This document shows positions 54,581 through 62,866 of a stretch of DNA of 64,000 nt, in pieces. Positions within the stretch are counted from its first letter, which is position 1. Each line of letters begins with the position of its first letter. This DNA is from Hydrogenophilaceae bacterium (GTDB lineage: Bacteria; Pseudomonadota; Alphaproteobacteria; Caulobacterales; Aquidulcibacteraceae), in assembly GCA_013389015.1 (NCBI GenBank), contig JACAEE010000034.1, positions 19,170-83,169 on the forward strand. The letters are read 5' to 3'. Made by a program: the position numbers and the translations under genes. The notes beneath the pieces were generated by a model. That model had not been told where the DNA came from. It ran no database searches and was given only the letters and a program-made list of their open reading frames with translations.

Positions 54581-55045
54581 TCACGAAATGGGCTCCGCGC
54601 TCGCGGTCTTGCCTTCGGCGACTTTCCGGGCGTCTTGCAGGATGTCGAAGCCGATGCGGCGGGGGGCGCCTTCGGCTTCGGCCTTCTTGGCGGCGACGAG
54701 CAGCACGTTGAGCTGGGTGACGTGCTGGATGAGCTGGATCGGATCGCCAAGGCCGTTCTTGCCGAAGAAGATCAGCAGATCCGGCGCCCAATAGCCGAGA
54801 TTCTCGGCGTGGAAGACCTGGCCGCCGCCGAATTGAACGAGGTGGAAGCCGACTTCGTGCTCGGCGTCGAGCTTCTGTTCGAACGCGACGATGGCTTGCG
54901 CCAAGCGCATATAGGCCCATTGCGCGGGCGTCAGATTCTCGATCGGCGGCTGCTCAATGGCGGCGGGATTTCCCTCGGTGATCTCATGGCGCACGGCCGG
55001 CGAGAGGTTCGGCGGCGGCGCGAGATCTTCCTTGATGACGCTCAT
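54581..55045 (-). CDS. Conserved hypothetical protein (DUF6173-like) between pheS and pheT
   Basis: A 154-residue soluble protein. Core motifs are [22 protein letters not shown], a beta segment [32 protein letters not shown], and [19 protein letters not shown]; this is the pattern I associate with DUF6173, from memory. The ATG at 55045 overlaps the pheS stop by 4 bp, so it is translated right after pheS. A role in phenylalanyl-tRNA synthetase function is only suggested by position. There is no signal peptide or catalytic motif. Confidence 0.75.
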   Translation of the reverse strand: MSVIKEDLAPPPNLSPAVRHEITEGNPAAIEQPPIENLTPAQWAYMRLAQAIVAFEQKLDAEHEVGFHLVQFGGGQVFHAENLGYWAPDLLIFFGKNGLGDPIQLIQHVTQLNVLLVAAKKAEAEGAPRRIGFDILQDARKVAEGKTASAEPIS

Positions 55046-56151
55046 GACGCGATCCCTTGAGCCAAGCCAGGCAGCAGATAGGGCGAGAAGCCGTAATGCC
55101 TGAGCCACCGGACGTCGGCGGCGAAATAGTCGCGCAGATCGGGCATGCCGTATTTGAGGCCGGCGAGGCGATCGACGCCCATGCCGAAGGCGTAGCCCTG
55201 ATATTTCTCGGGATCGAGGCCGCAATTCCTGATCACGTTCGGATGCACCATGCCGCAGCCGAGGATCTCCAGCCAATCATCGCCCTGGCCGATCCTGATC
55301 TGGCCGCCAGAGCGATCGCAGCGCACGTCCATCTCGGCGGACGGCTCGGTGAAGGGGAAGAAGTGCGGGCGGAAGCGCACCTCCACAGTGTCGACCTCGA
55401 AATAGGCCTTCACGAACGCCATCAGCACGCCTTTCAGATCCGCCATCGTGGTCTTCTCGTCGATGACGAGGCCTTCGGTCTGATGGAACATGGGCGTGTG
55501 GGTGGCGTCGCTGTCCTTCCTGTAGGTGCGGCCCTGGCAGATCATGCGGATCGGCGGGCGCTGCTTCAGCATCGTGCGCACCTGCACGGGGCTCGTATGC
55601 GTGCGCAGCAGCTTGCGGGCGCCGTCCGCGCCGGGATGAAAGAAGAAGGTGTCGTGCATATCCCGCGCGGGGTGCTTCTCGGGGAAGTTGAGCGCGGTGA
55701 AATTGTTGAAGTCGGTCTCGATGTCGGGGCCTTCTTCGAGGGTGAAGCCCATCTCGCCGAAAATGAGCGCCATCTCCTCCATGACGCGCGAGATCGGGTG
55801 GATGGCGCCCTGGTAGGCGCGCGGCGCCGGCAGCGTCACGTCCACGGCTTCGGCGCGGAGCTTGGCTTCAAGAGCGGCCTCGGCGAAGGCGGCCTTGCGC
55901 ACCGCGATCGCCTCGGCGACGAGATCGCGCAGGCGATTGAGCTTGGGGCCCATGACCTGGCGCTCGTCCGGGCTCATCTGGCCGAGCGTCCGCATGAGGC
56001 CGGAGACGACGCCCTGCTTGCCCAGCGCCTCGACGCGGACGGCCTCGAGCGCGGCGTCGTCGGCGGACGCGTCAATCCGCGCGATCAGATCACGCTCAAG
56101 CGCTTCGACATTGGTCGCAGATATGGTTGTGGCGTTCACGGCAGCGTCCAT
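55042..56151 (-). CDS. pheS: Phenylalanine-tRNA ligase alpha subunit
   Basis: A 369-residue class II aminoacyl-tRNA synthetase subunit holding the active site. The N-terminal coiled coil (about 15-100) binds tRNA. Motif 1 is around [19 protein letters not shown], motif 2 is in [22 protein letters not shown] and motif 3 is [34 protein letters not shown] is typical. The N-terminus is about 10-20 residues longer than usual. rplT lies 49 bp upstream; the DUF gene overlaps its stop. Confidence 0.97.
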   Translation of the reverse strand: MDAAVNATTISATNVEALERDLIARIDASADDAALEAVRVEALGKQGVVSGLMRTLGQMSPDERQVMGPKLNRLRDLVAEAIAVRKAAFAEAALEAKLRAEAVDVTLPAPRAYQGAIHPISRVMEEMALIFGEMGFTLEEGPDIETDFNNFTALNFPEKHPARDMHDTFFFHPGADGARKLLRTHTSPVQVRTMLKQRPPIRMICQGRTYRKDSDATHTPMFHQTEGLVIDEKTTMADLKGVLMAFVKAYFEVDTVEVRFRPHFFPFTEPSAEMDVRCDRSGGQIRIGQGDDWLEILGCGMVHPNVIRNCGLDPEKYQGYAFGMGVDRLAGLKYGMPDLRDYFAADVRWLRHYGFSPYLLPGLAQGIAS

Positions 56152-56200
56152 CGCAGAACATCCTCATTCCTCCGGGTTCGGAGGGATGCGGCGCCCCGCT

Positions 56201-56557
56201 TCAGGCCAGCGCCGCTTTGGCCTTTTCGACCAGGCCCTTGAAGGCGGCGGGCTCGTTCATGGCGAGGTCGGCCATGACCTTGCGGTCAATCTCGACGCCC
56301 GCCTTCGCGAGCCCGCCGATAAATCGAGCGTAGGTCATCCCCTCTTCGCGAACGGCGGCGTTGATGCGCTGGATCCAGAGGGCGCGGAAGTTCCGCTTCT
56401 TCAGCTTGCGGCCGATATAGGCGTAGTGCCCCGCCTTCTCGACGGCGGCGTTGGCGGCGCGGAAGGTGTTCTTCCGGCGGCCGTAATAGCCTTTGGCCTT
56501 GGAGAGGACTTTCTTATGCCGGGCGTGCGCAGTCACGCCCCCTTTGACGCGGGCCAT
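56201..56557 (-). CDS. rplT: 50S ribosomal protein L20
   Basis: A 118-residue L20, an early assembly protein of the large subunit that also represses its own operon in many bacteria. [27 protein letters not shown] at the start and [20 protein letters not shown] are diagnostic. GGAGAGATAG lies upstream of ATG. rpmI ends 11 bp upstream. Confidence 0.98.
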   Translation of the reverse strand: MARVKGGVTAHARHKKVLSKAKGYYGRRKNTFRAANAAVEKAGHYAYIGRKLKKRNFRALWIQRINAAVREEGMTYARFIGGLAKAGVEIDRKVMADLAMNEPAAFKGLVEKAKAALA

Positions 56558-56568
56558 CTATCTCTCCG

Positions 56569-56772
56569 TCAGTCGAGGCCGTAGGGGATCCAGAGCTTGA
56601 CGCGGTCGGCGTCCGGCTTGGCGAGCACGTCTGCGCCCCGGTTCTGGCGGATGTACTTGCCCTTGTGGCTGATCAGGCGGTGGCGCTTGCCGGCGACGCC
56701 GTGCTTCACCTTGCCCGACGCGGTCAGCTTGAAGCGCTTCTTGACGCCCGAATGCGTCTTCAGTTTCGGCAT
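56569..56772 (-). CDS. rpmI: 50S ribosomal protein L35
   Basis: A 67-residue L35: PKLKTHSGVKKRFKLTASGKVK at the start, RHRLISHKGK and the ending VKLWIPYGLD. GAGGAGGGACAA is a strong ribosome site before ATG. It heads the minus-strand run rpmI-rplT-pheS-DUF-pheT and has its own promoter. Confidence 0.98.
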   Translation of the reverse strand: MPKLKTHSGVKKRFKLTASGKVKHGVAGKRHRLISHKGKYIRQNRGADVLAKPDADRVKLWIPYGLD

Positions 56773-56833
56773 TTGTCCCTCCTCTTGGGGATTGCGCGGC
56801 GGCGCTGGCCCGACGCACGCTGGAAAGGCCGCC

Positions 56834-56870
56834 ACGGCATGCCGTATCGCCGGGCCGCCAAAAGAGGCGG
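56834..56870 (-). promoter_or_regulatory. Structured leader of the rpmI operon
   Basis: The predicted ~94-nt leader holds a hairpin CCGCC-N6-GGCGG (56855-56870) and the perfect 12-bp palindrome ACGGCATGCCGT (56834-56845). Leaders of L35-L20 operons are often autoregulated by L20; whether these hairpins do so is not shown. Confidence 0.4.
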
Positions 56871-56871
56871 G

Positions 56872-56900
56872 CTGATAACACAGGGCTTCCGGGCGAACAA
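56872..56900 (-). promoter_or_regulatory. Predicted promoter of rpmI-rplT-pheST
   Basis: Minus strand: TTGTTC (56895-56900) and TATCAG (56872-56877) with a 17-bp spacer. It gives the operon a start that does not depend on infC. Confidence 0.55.
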
Positions 56901-56921
56901 GCGCGGGGTTAGGCTCAGCCC

Positions 56922-57338
56922 ATGAGCCTGCGCGCCGCCAAAGCCGAAGCCAAAGCCTCCGCCGGACGGATCGCGGCCGCCTGGTCGGCGCTGATCGGAT
57001 CGCGGGTGCTGGTGGCGATCGCCGCCATGTTCGCGATCGCGTTCGCGATGACGCTGGCGTTCTCGCCGTCGCGGCTGCCGCCGATCGGGTTCCTGACGCC
57101 GGCCTCGGTCGGGCTGCCGGTCGGGGTCGATCTCGCGAAGGAGCGGGCGGCGGCGGAGGAGATCCTCGACGCGGCCAAGCGCCAGGGCGGCGTGGAGAAG
57201 GCCAGCGCGTTCATCGACCGCTACCCGCAGGCCGTGCCGATCCTGAACTGGGCCGGGCTGGCGATCTCGCTCGGACTCACGATCGCCGGGCTCTGGGCGC
57301 AGACGCGCCTCTACCGGCGCGGGATCAATCCGGTTTGA
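56922..57338 (+). CDS. Small membrane protein inserted between infC and rpmI
   Basis: A 138-residue protein with two hydrophobic segments, at about 29-47 (VLVAIAAMFAIAFAMTLAF) and 108-127 (ILNWAGLAISLGLTIAGLWA), and a charged loop between. Codon use matches the genome. It reads on the plus strand, opposite to infC and rpmI, and breaks the usual infC-rpmI order. The ATG has no ribosome site but a TTAGGC -10-like element lies 8 bp upstream, so it may be leaderless. No family recognised. Confidence 0.68.
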   Translation: MSLRAAKAEAKASAGRIAAAWSALIGSRVLVAIAAMFAIAFAMTLAFSPSRLPPIGFLTPASVGLPVGVDLAKERAAAEEILDAAKRQGGVEKASAFIDRYPQAVPILNWAGLAISLGLTIAGLWAQTRLYRRGINPV

Positions 57339-57440
57339 TTTTCTTGGCGCGCGGGCGCTGCGCAGGAGACCCCATCGCCGAGGCGCGCCGATTGGATTAC
57401 CGGCGCGCGAGGACGCGTCTGCTTGCAAACGGTGGAACGC
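57338..57440. repeat. Dispersed intergenic repeat R1, copy B
   Basis: Starts at the stop codon of the small membrane protein gene and matches the segment after cheR at 5002-5105. Shared blocks are ATTTT..TTGGCGCGCGGGCGC, CCCCATCG, GCGCGCGAGG and GCTTGC. Like the other copy it lies between convergent genes. Confidence 0.6.
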
Positions 57441-57445
57441 CCGAG

Positions 57446-57463
57446 CTTCCCCTCGCGGGGAAG
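57446..57463 (-). terminator. Hairpin after infC
   Basis: CTTCCCC/GGGGAAG makes a 7-bp stem with a 4-nt loop, about 42 bp past the infC stop. No T-run. Confidence 0.4.
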
Positions 57464-57504
57464 GACGGAGCGCGCGAAACTATCCCCTTATGGCGCAGCC
57501 CGCG

Positions 57505-58053
57505 CTAGCGCGGGGCCATCACCATGACGACTTGGCGGCCCTCGAAGCGGGGCTCGTGCTCCACCTTGGCGATCGGCTCCAATTCCTCGCGCATGCGCGC
57601 GAGCAACTCCATGCCAAGATGGGTGTGGGCGAGCTCCCGGCCGCGGAAGCGCAGGGTGACCTTCACCTTGTCGCCTTCCTCGAAGAAGCGATGGATCGCC
57701 TTCATCTTCACCATGTAATCATGGTCGTCGATGTTGGGGCGAACCTTGATCTCCTTCAGCTCGACGCGCTTGGCCTTCTTGCGCGCCTCGGCCTTCTTCT
57801 TCTGTTCCTCGAAGCGGAACTTGCCGTAATCCATGATTTTGCAGACAGGCGGGTTCGAGTTCGGGGACACCTCGACCAGATCAAGCTGCGCCTCGCGGGC
57901 GGCTTCCAGCGCCGCACTAAGCGGCATCTCCCCCTGCTTTTCCCCGTCTCCATCGATCAGGAGCACGCGCGGCACGCCGCGAATCTCCTCGTTCACGCGC
58001 GGCCCATCTTTCACGGGCGGCGGCGCGGCATGCGGACGTCTGACTATGTGCAC
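57505..58053 (-). CDS. infC: Translation initiation factor IF-3
   Basis: A roughly 180-residue IF-3, which keeps 30S subunits free and checks start codons. The N-domain has [18 protein letters not shown] and [13 protein letters not shown]; the lysine-rich linker [18 protein letters not shown] follows; the C-domain has [16 protein letters not shown] and GKF-type [11 protein letters not shown] 58053 is the conventional start, but it lies only 2 bases after GGGAGA. The ATA at 58047 has the ideal 7-base spacing, and infC genes are known for rare start codons. The gene is not next to rpmI as usual. Confidence 0.96.
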   Translation of the reverse strand: MHIVRRPHAAPPPVKDGPRVNEEIRGVPRVLLIDGDGEKQGEMPLSAALEAAREAQLDLVEVSPNSNPPVCKIMDYGKFRFEEQKKKAEARKKAKRVELKEIKVRPNIDDHDYMVKMKAIHRFFEEGDKVKVTLRFRGRELAHTHLGMELLARMREELEPIAKVEHEPRFEGRQVVMVMAPR

Positions 58054-58153
58054 ACTCTCCCATTGCTGTTGACGTGCAAGTTCAGCGCGCCGGGCGCGGC
58101 CCGGCGCAGCGACTCTATATCGCTTCCATCGGGCCCGCCATCAAGACGGCGGC

Positions 58154-59125
58154 TCATGACGCCAGGCGGACGTCGGCGAAAGCGCCCAGGTTCTGCAGCG
58201 CCCGCTCGACGTCGTCGACGGGGAGGTCGTCCAGGCTGTCGGCGGTCAGCGTCGCGGCGCCGCGGCGGCTGCGGGGCGCGTTGCGCTCGGGATCCTGGGC
58301 GCGGGAGAAGAGCACGAGGCTCGGGGCCCCGGCGGCGGCGGCAAGGTGCATGAGCCCGCTTCCCTCCCCCACCGCGAACGCGGCGCGCTCGGCCAGCGCG
58401 GCGATCTGAAAGAGATCGGCGCGCAGCGCGAGGTTCTTGGCCTTGGGTTCGGCGCGGGCGATCGCGGCGGCGCGGTCGCGCTCCTCATGGCCGGCGATGA
58501 TCGCAGGCGCCGCGCCGCGGGCGGCGATCTTCTGCGCGAGCGCCGCGTGGGCGCCGTCGGGCCAGCCGGTCTTCGCGGGAATGAGCAGCACATAAGGATG
58601 CTTGAGGCCAAAGAATTCCGGCTGCAGCCGCGGCGGATCGCGCCAGACCCGGCGCACCCAGGACAGATCCGGCGGGGGCGCATCGCGCCGCTGGCGCTCC
58701 CGCGCGGGGCCGGCCGCGAGGACCTGCGCCACCATACGATCGGACGCGTTCATGCGCGCGCGATCCGGATCGCTGTGGAGATGCGCGCAGTTCGGCGCCG
58801 TGCCGCTCCAGGGCGGGGGGTTCGGCCGCAGCGCCTGGAAGTAGTTGTTGGTGCGCGGCGAGTTGTGGAAGTCGTAGATCATCTCATAGCGCGCCGCTCG
58901 GATGCGGGCGATGAGATCGACCATGCCCTTTGCGTCGCGCGGGCGGCCGTCGGCCTCCACGACATCGAACAATGGGCAGCGCTCCGCGAACGCCTGGAAA
59001 GGCTCGGTCGTGAGCAGCGTGATGCGCGCGCCGACATGGCGCTCGCGCACCAGTTTCGCCGCCGGCAGCATCTGGATGAACTCGGCCAGATCACCGAGTT
59101 TGATGATCAGAATCTTGCTGGTCAT
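58154..59125 (-). CDS. GT9-family glycosyltransferase (heptosyltransferase-like)
   Basis: A 323-residue GT-B enzyme of the ADP-heptose-LPS heptosyltransferase family. The N-terminus KILIIKLGDLAEFIQMLPAAKLVRER is the family's first strand and loop. PYVLLIPAKTGWP and the donor-site segment AFAVGEGSGLMHLAAAAGAPSLVLFS (usually G.DSG..H.A) are seen. It sits 10 bp after a GT4 gene on the same strand. It most likely transfers a heptose or related sugar to LPS core at the inner face of the membrane. Confidence 0.9.
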   Translation of the reverse strand: MTSKILIIKLGDLAEFIQMLPAAKLVRERHVGARITLLTTEPFQAFAERCPLFDVVEADGRPRDAKGMVDLIARIRAARYEMIYDFHNSPRTNNYFQALRPNPPPWSGTAPNCAHLHSDPDRARMNASDRMVAQVLAAGPARERQRRDAPPPDLSWVRRVWRDPPRLQPEFFGLKHPYVLLIPAKTGWPDGAHAALAQKIAARGAAPAIIAGHEERDRAAAIARAEPKAKNLALRADLFQIAALAERAAFAVGEGSGLMHLAAAAGAPSLVLFSRAQDPERNAPRSRRGAATLTADSLDDLPVDDVERALQNLGAFADVRLAS

Positions 59126-59135
59126 GCGCGGGATT

Positions 59136-60281
59136 TCATGCGGGCCGGCCGATGAGCCGCTCATAAATGCGGAGCGTGGCCGTCTGCAGCGCCTCCTTGG
59201 CATAGAGCGCGCGGGCGCGGGATGCGGCCTTCTCACCCATGGTTCGACGCATCGTTTCGCTCATCTCAATCATCTCGGTCATCGCCGCGGCGAGCGCCTC
59301 GACGTCTCCTGGCGGCGCAAGCATGCCTGATTCGCCGGCCGCGACCGTCTCTGCAAATCCGCCTTCCTCAGATGCGATCACAGGCACGCCCATGGCCTGC
59401 GCCTCCGCCGCGCTGCGCCCGAAAGCCTCCGGCTCGAGCGAGGGCGTAACGACGACGTCCGCGGCGCGCAGCGCGGCCGGCATGTCGGCCACATGGCCGA
59501 CAATGCGTACGCGATCCGCGACGCCCAGTTCCACAGCGCGCGCTTTCAATTCCTCCACATACGCGTCGCGCCCTTGAGGATCGCCGGCGATGACCAGCGT
59601 CATGGCGCGCGGCGCACGGCGCAGCGCGCGCGCGGTCGCTTCAATGGCGATTCGTTGGCCCTTCCAGCGGGTCAGCCGCGCAGGCAAGAGGAACACGAGC
59701 CCGCTCTGCGCATCGATCGCCCAGGCTTGCCGCAGCGCCGCGACGCGCTCCGGCGTCACCGCGGCGGGATCGAAGATCGCAAGATCGACGCCGCGGGGAA
59801 TGGCGATGACGCGTTCCGGCTCGACGCGATGCTCCACGATGACGTGCGCGCGCGTATAGCTGGAATTGGCGATGACGATGTCGCCCTTGGCCATCACGGA
59901 ATTGTAGAGCCGCTTGCCCGGCCAATCGGCCTTGTAGATGCCGTGATAGGTGGTGACGAAGGGCAGACCGATGCGGCGCGCGGCCCAATAGGCGCTCCAG
60001 GCCGGGGCGCGCGAGCGGGCGTGGATGAGCGCGACGTTGCGCGCGCGCGCAAGGTCGGCGATCGCAGCGGCGTTCTTCCAGATTCGCCAGGGATTCTTGG
60101 TGGTCAGGTCCATGCGGACAAGTTCGCCGCCGACGGCGGCGAGCTCCGCCTCCAAGCGCCCGCCCTTGGACGCGACGAGCGCCGTGTGGCCGGCGCGCAC
60201 GAGCGCCTCGGCGACCTCGATCGTCGTGCGCTCGACGCCGCCGGCGTCCAGCGCCGGCGCGACCTGGAGAATCACGGCCAT
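59136..60281 (-). CDS. GT4-family glycosyltransferase
   Basis: A 381-residue retaining GT-B glycosyltransferase. The N-domain has QVAPALDAGGVERTTIEVAEAL and VTTYHGIYKADW; the C-domain has LLPARLTRWKGQRIAIEA, VGHVADMPAALRAADVVVTPS and the E-x7-E segment EPEAFGRSAAEAQAMGVPV. AAGGAAG is upstream of ATG. Followed by the GT9 gene; probably an LPS core or O-chain assembly pair. Divergent from the hydrolase at 60329. Confidence 0.92.
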   Translation of the reverse strand: MAVILQVAPALDAGGVERTTIEVAEALVRAGHTALVASKGGRLEAELAAVGGELVRMDLTTKNPWRIWKNAAAIADLARARNVALIHARSRAPAWSAYWAARRIGLPFVTTYHGIYKADWPGKRLYNSVMAKGDIVIANSSYTRAHVIVEHRVEPERVIAIPRGVDLAIFDPAAVTPERVAALRQAWAIDAQSGLVFLLPARLTRWKGQRIAIEATARALRRAPRAMTLVIAGDPQGRDAYVEELKARAVELGVADRVRIVGHVADMPAALRAADVVVTPSLEPEAFGRSAAEAQAMGVPVIASEEGGFAETVAAGESGMLAPPGDVEALAAAMTEMIEMSETMRRTMGEKAASRARALYAKEALQTATLRIYERLIGRPA

Positions 60282-60328
60282 GACTTCGCTTCCTTGCCAA
60301 GGTTCGCGGCCTCGCGCATCCAGCGGCG

Positions 60329-61072
60329 ATGACTGAATTCCAGATGCTCGATCGCGGCGACGGCGTGCGGCTCGCGTTCGAGCGGATCGAGGGCGCCTCG
60401 CCCACTTTTGTGTGGCTCTCGGGCTATCGCTCCGAAATGACCGGCACGAAGGCGCAGTTCCTGGCCGATTGGGCGCGGGCGCGGGGCCAGGGGTTCGTCC
60501 GGTTCGACTATTCGGGGCACGGGCTCTCGCAGGGCGCGTTCGAGGAGCAGGACATCGAGGCTTGGCGCGGGGATGCGCTGGCGATCATCGACCGGGTCGC
60601 GGCGGGGCGGCTCGTGCTCGTCGGTTCGAGCATGGGGGGATGGGTTGCGCTGCTCGCGGCGCTGGCGCGGCCGGAGCGGGTCGCCGGGCTGCTGCTGATC
60701 GCGCCGGCCTGGGACTTCACCGAGCGGCTGTTGTGGCCGCGCCTGCCCGACGAAGCGCGCAAGGCGATCCTGGAGACCGGCGCCTGGGCGCAGCCTTCCC
60801 CTTATGGCGGGACGACGATCTACACCGCGCGGCTGTTCGCGGCGGGGCGGCGGCGCCTCATCCCGGAGAAGATCGCGTTCCCCGGGCCTGTGCGCATCCT
60901 CCAAGGACGGCGCGATCCGGATGTGCCCTGGTCGCATGCGGTGGAACTGGCGGAGCGGATCGAGAGCCCGGACCTCGCCTTCATCACCCGCGAGGATGGG
61001 GATCACCGGCTTTCGACGCCTGAGGATCTGGCGGTGCTCGCGGCGTGCGCGGACGAGTTCACACAAGCGTAA
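60329..61072 (+). CDS. Alpha/beta hydrolase (ABHD10-like)
   Basis: A 247-residue cytoplasmic serine hydrolase. WLSGYRSEMTGTKA forms the oxyanion loop; FDYSGHGLSQG; nucleophile in LVGSSMGGWVALL; acid in ILQGRRDPDVPW; His in REDGDHRLSTPEDL. Similar to ABHD10/palmitoyl-thioesterase-like hydrolases found in many alphaproteobacteria. ATG 60329 lacks a strong ribosome site. Stands alone between divergent GT4 gene and a TPR gene. Substrate unknown. Confidence 0.88.
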   Translation: MTEFQMLDRGDGVRLAFERIEGASPTFVWLSGYRSEMTGTKAQFLADWARARGQGFVRFDYSGHGLSQGAFEEQDIEAWRGDALAIIDRVAAGRLVLVGSSMGGWVALLAALARPERVAGLLLIAPAWDFTERLLWPRLPDEARKAILETGAWAQPSPYGGTTIYTARLFAAGRRRLIPEKIAFPGPVRILQGRRDPDVPWSHAVELAERIESPDLAFITREDGDHRLSTPEDLAVLAACADEFTQA

Positions 61073-61185
61073 GGCGGCCGGCCATGGTTTCGCCCATGAG
61101 AGCCGGCTAAGTCTCCCCCAGCGGGCGGAGACGGTTGGCGAAGCAGGCTTTTCCGCGCGACCCGGTTTTCGAGCGGAGCCCCACC

Positions 61186-61878
61186 ATGATCGCCGCAGCC
61201 GCGTTTCTCCTTCTCTTCCAGGCTGAGCCGGCCGCCGCGCCGCAGCCGCAAGGCTCGCCGCGCTTCGAACAATGCCTCGCCCAGATCGAGGCTGATCCGA
61301 GCGCGGCCTATGAGAGCGCCATGGCGTGGGCGAATGAGGCGCGGGCGCTGGAGGCCTATCACTGCGCGGCGCTGGCGCTGATCGACATGGGCCGGCCTGA
61401 ACAGGCGGCGCGCCGGCTGGAATCGCTCGCGCTCGCCGCTGAAGGGCAGAGCCCGGGCGTGCAGATCAGCCTCTATTCGCAAGCCGGGCACGCCTGGATT
61501 CTGGCGAACGAGCCGTCGCGGGCGCGCAGCGCGTTCACGCGCGTCATCGTGGGGCTCGCGCCGGCTTCGCCGCAGATGCCGGACGCGCTGATCGACCGCG
61601 CCATCGCCTATGGCGAGGAAGGCGATCATCGCATGGCGGAAGAGGACCTCTCGCGCGCGCTCGATCTCAGACCCAATGACGCGCTGGCGCTGCGGCTGCG
61701 TGCGCTCTCGCGGATGCGGCAGAACGCCTTCGATCTCGCGCTCGCGGATGCGGAAGCGGCGCTGCGGCTCGAGCCGAACAATGTGGACGCGGCGCTCGCG
61801 CTCGGGCACGTGCGCGAATCGCAACGGATCGGACGGCCGGTGGACGAGGACGGCGGGGAGCCGGAGCCGGCGAATTGA
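61186..61878 (+). CDS. TPR-repeat protein with an export signal
   Basis: A 230-residue helical protein. The N-terminus MIAAAAFLLLFQAEPAAA is a short hydrophobic signal, cleaved near residue 18. At least three to four TPR-like helix pairs follow, best seen in HRMAEEDLSRALDLRPNDALAL and AFDLALADAEAALRLEPNNVDAALALG. TPR proteins act as scaffolds; here in the periplasm. ATG 61186 with GGAG upstream; an upstream in-frame ATG at 61135 would hide the signal. No partner is evident nearby. Confidence 0.85.
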   Translation: MIAAAAFLLLFQAEPAAAPQPQGSPRFEQCLAQIEADPSAAYESAMAWANEARALEAYHCAALALIDMGRPEQAARRLESLALAAEGQSPGVQISLYSQAGHAWILANEPSRARSAFTRVIVGLAPASPQMPDALIDRAIAYGEEGDHRMAEEDLSRALDLRPNDALALRLRALSRMRQNAFDLALADAEAALRLEPNNVDAALALGHVRESQRIGRPVDEDGGEPEPAN

Positions 61879-61902
61879 GCGGGCCGGAAGCCCGCGGTCC
61901 GG

Positions 61903-62859
61903 TCAGCGCCGATCCGCCTCGAGCACGCAGGCGGCGGCGCCGCGGGCGCGCACGCTTTGGGCTTCCCGCATGATGCGCTGGGTCTGGCGGCGCACATAGG
62001 GGCCGGGGCTGACGGCGTTGTAGCGGTTCGGGCTCGGCACGACGGCGGCGAGGCGCGCGGCGCGCAGCGGCGTCAGATCCGCAGCGGCGACGCGGAAGCG
62101 GCGCTGGGCCGCGGCCTCGACGCCGAAGACGCCGTCGCCGAATTCGATGACGTTGAGATACGCCTCCATGATCCGGCGCTTGGGCCAGAACAGCTCGATG
62201 AGGAACGTGAAATAGGCCTCCGCGCCTTTGCGGATCCATGAGCGCGAGGGCCACAAGAACAGGTTCTTCGCCGTCTGCTGCGAGATGGTGGAGCCGCCGC
62301 GCAGGCGCCCGCCCTCCTGATTGCTTTCCAGCGCGCGCTGAATGGCCTCGACGTCGAAGCCGTCATGCTCGCAGAATTTCTGATCCTCCGACGCGATCAG
62401 CGCGCGCACGATATGCGGGCTCATCTCGTCCAGCGAGACCGGGGTGTGGGAAATGCGCTCGCCATCGGCGGCGCGCATGATCATCAGCGCCGTCGCCGGG
62501 GGATCGACGAAACGATAAACGATCACCCACACCACCGGCACGACTACGAACACAACGAACAGCACCTGCGCGATCATGCCAAGGAGGCCGAAGCGTTTGG
62601 AGCGCCCGGCCTTGCGCAGATGCTCATCCAGCGCGCGCTGAGCGGCGCGGGCGCGCGCCTGCTGCCCGCGATCGGCCATCGCCGGAGGCTCGATCTCGCC
62701 ATAGAGGATGGGTTCGGTCGGATCGCGCGGGACGACATCCTTGCGCTCAGGCTCGCCGAAGAGGGAGCCAGGCTCTGCCGGCGCGGGCGGGCCTTCCGGC
62801 GCGGCGACCGGCCTGCGCAGCGGCGCGTCGTCTTCCTCGTCAATCGGCCCGCCGCTCAT
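61903..62859 (-). CDS. mtgA: Monofunctional biosynthetic peptidoglycan transglycosylase
   Basis: A 318-residue GT51 enzyme that polymerises lipid II into glycan strands at the inner membrane. A long acidic, Pro-rich cytoplasmic N-terminus (1-90) precedes a membrane helix (about 95-117). The GT51 domain has the catalytic Glu158 in IASEDQKFCEHDGFD, and RGGSTISQQTAKNLFLW, followed by KRRIMEAYLNVIEFGDGVFG. No transpeptidase domain is present, as in MtgA. The N-terminal extension is longer than in E. coli MtgA. GAGGGG precedes ATG. queG is 7 bp upstream, so probably co-transcribed. Confidence 0.95.
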   Translation of the reverse strand: MSGGPIDEEDDAPLRRPVAAPEGPPAPAEPGSLFGEPERKDVVPRDPTEPILYGEIEPPAMADRGQQARARAAQRALDEHLRKAGRSKRFGLLGMIAQVLFVVFVVVPVVWVIVYRFVDPPATALMIMRAADGERISHTPVSLDEMSPHIVRALIASEDQKFCEHDGFDVEAIQRALESNQEGGRLRGGSTISQQTAKNLFLWPSRSWIRKGAEAYFTFLIELFWPKRRIMEAYLNVIEFGDGVFGVEAAAQRRFRVAAADLTPLRAARLAAVVPSPNRYNAVSPGPYVRRQTQRIMREAQSVRARGAAACVLEADRR

Positions 62860-62866
62860 CGGCCCC

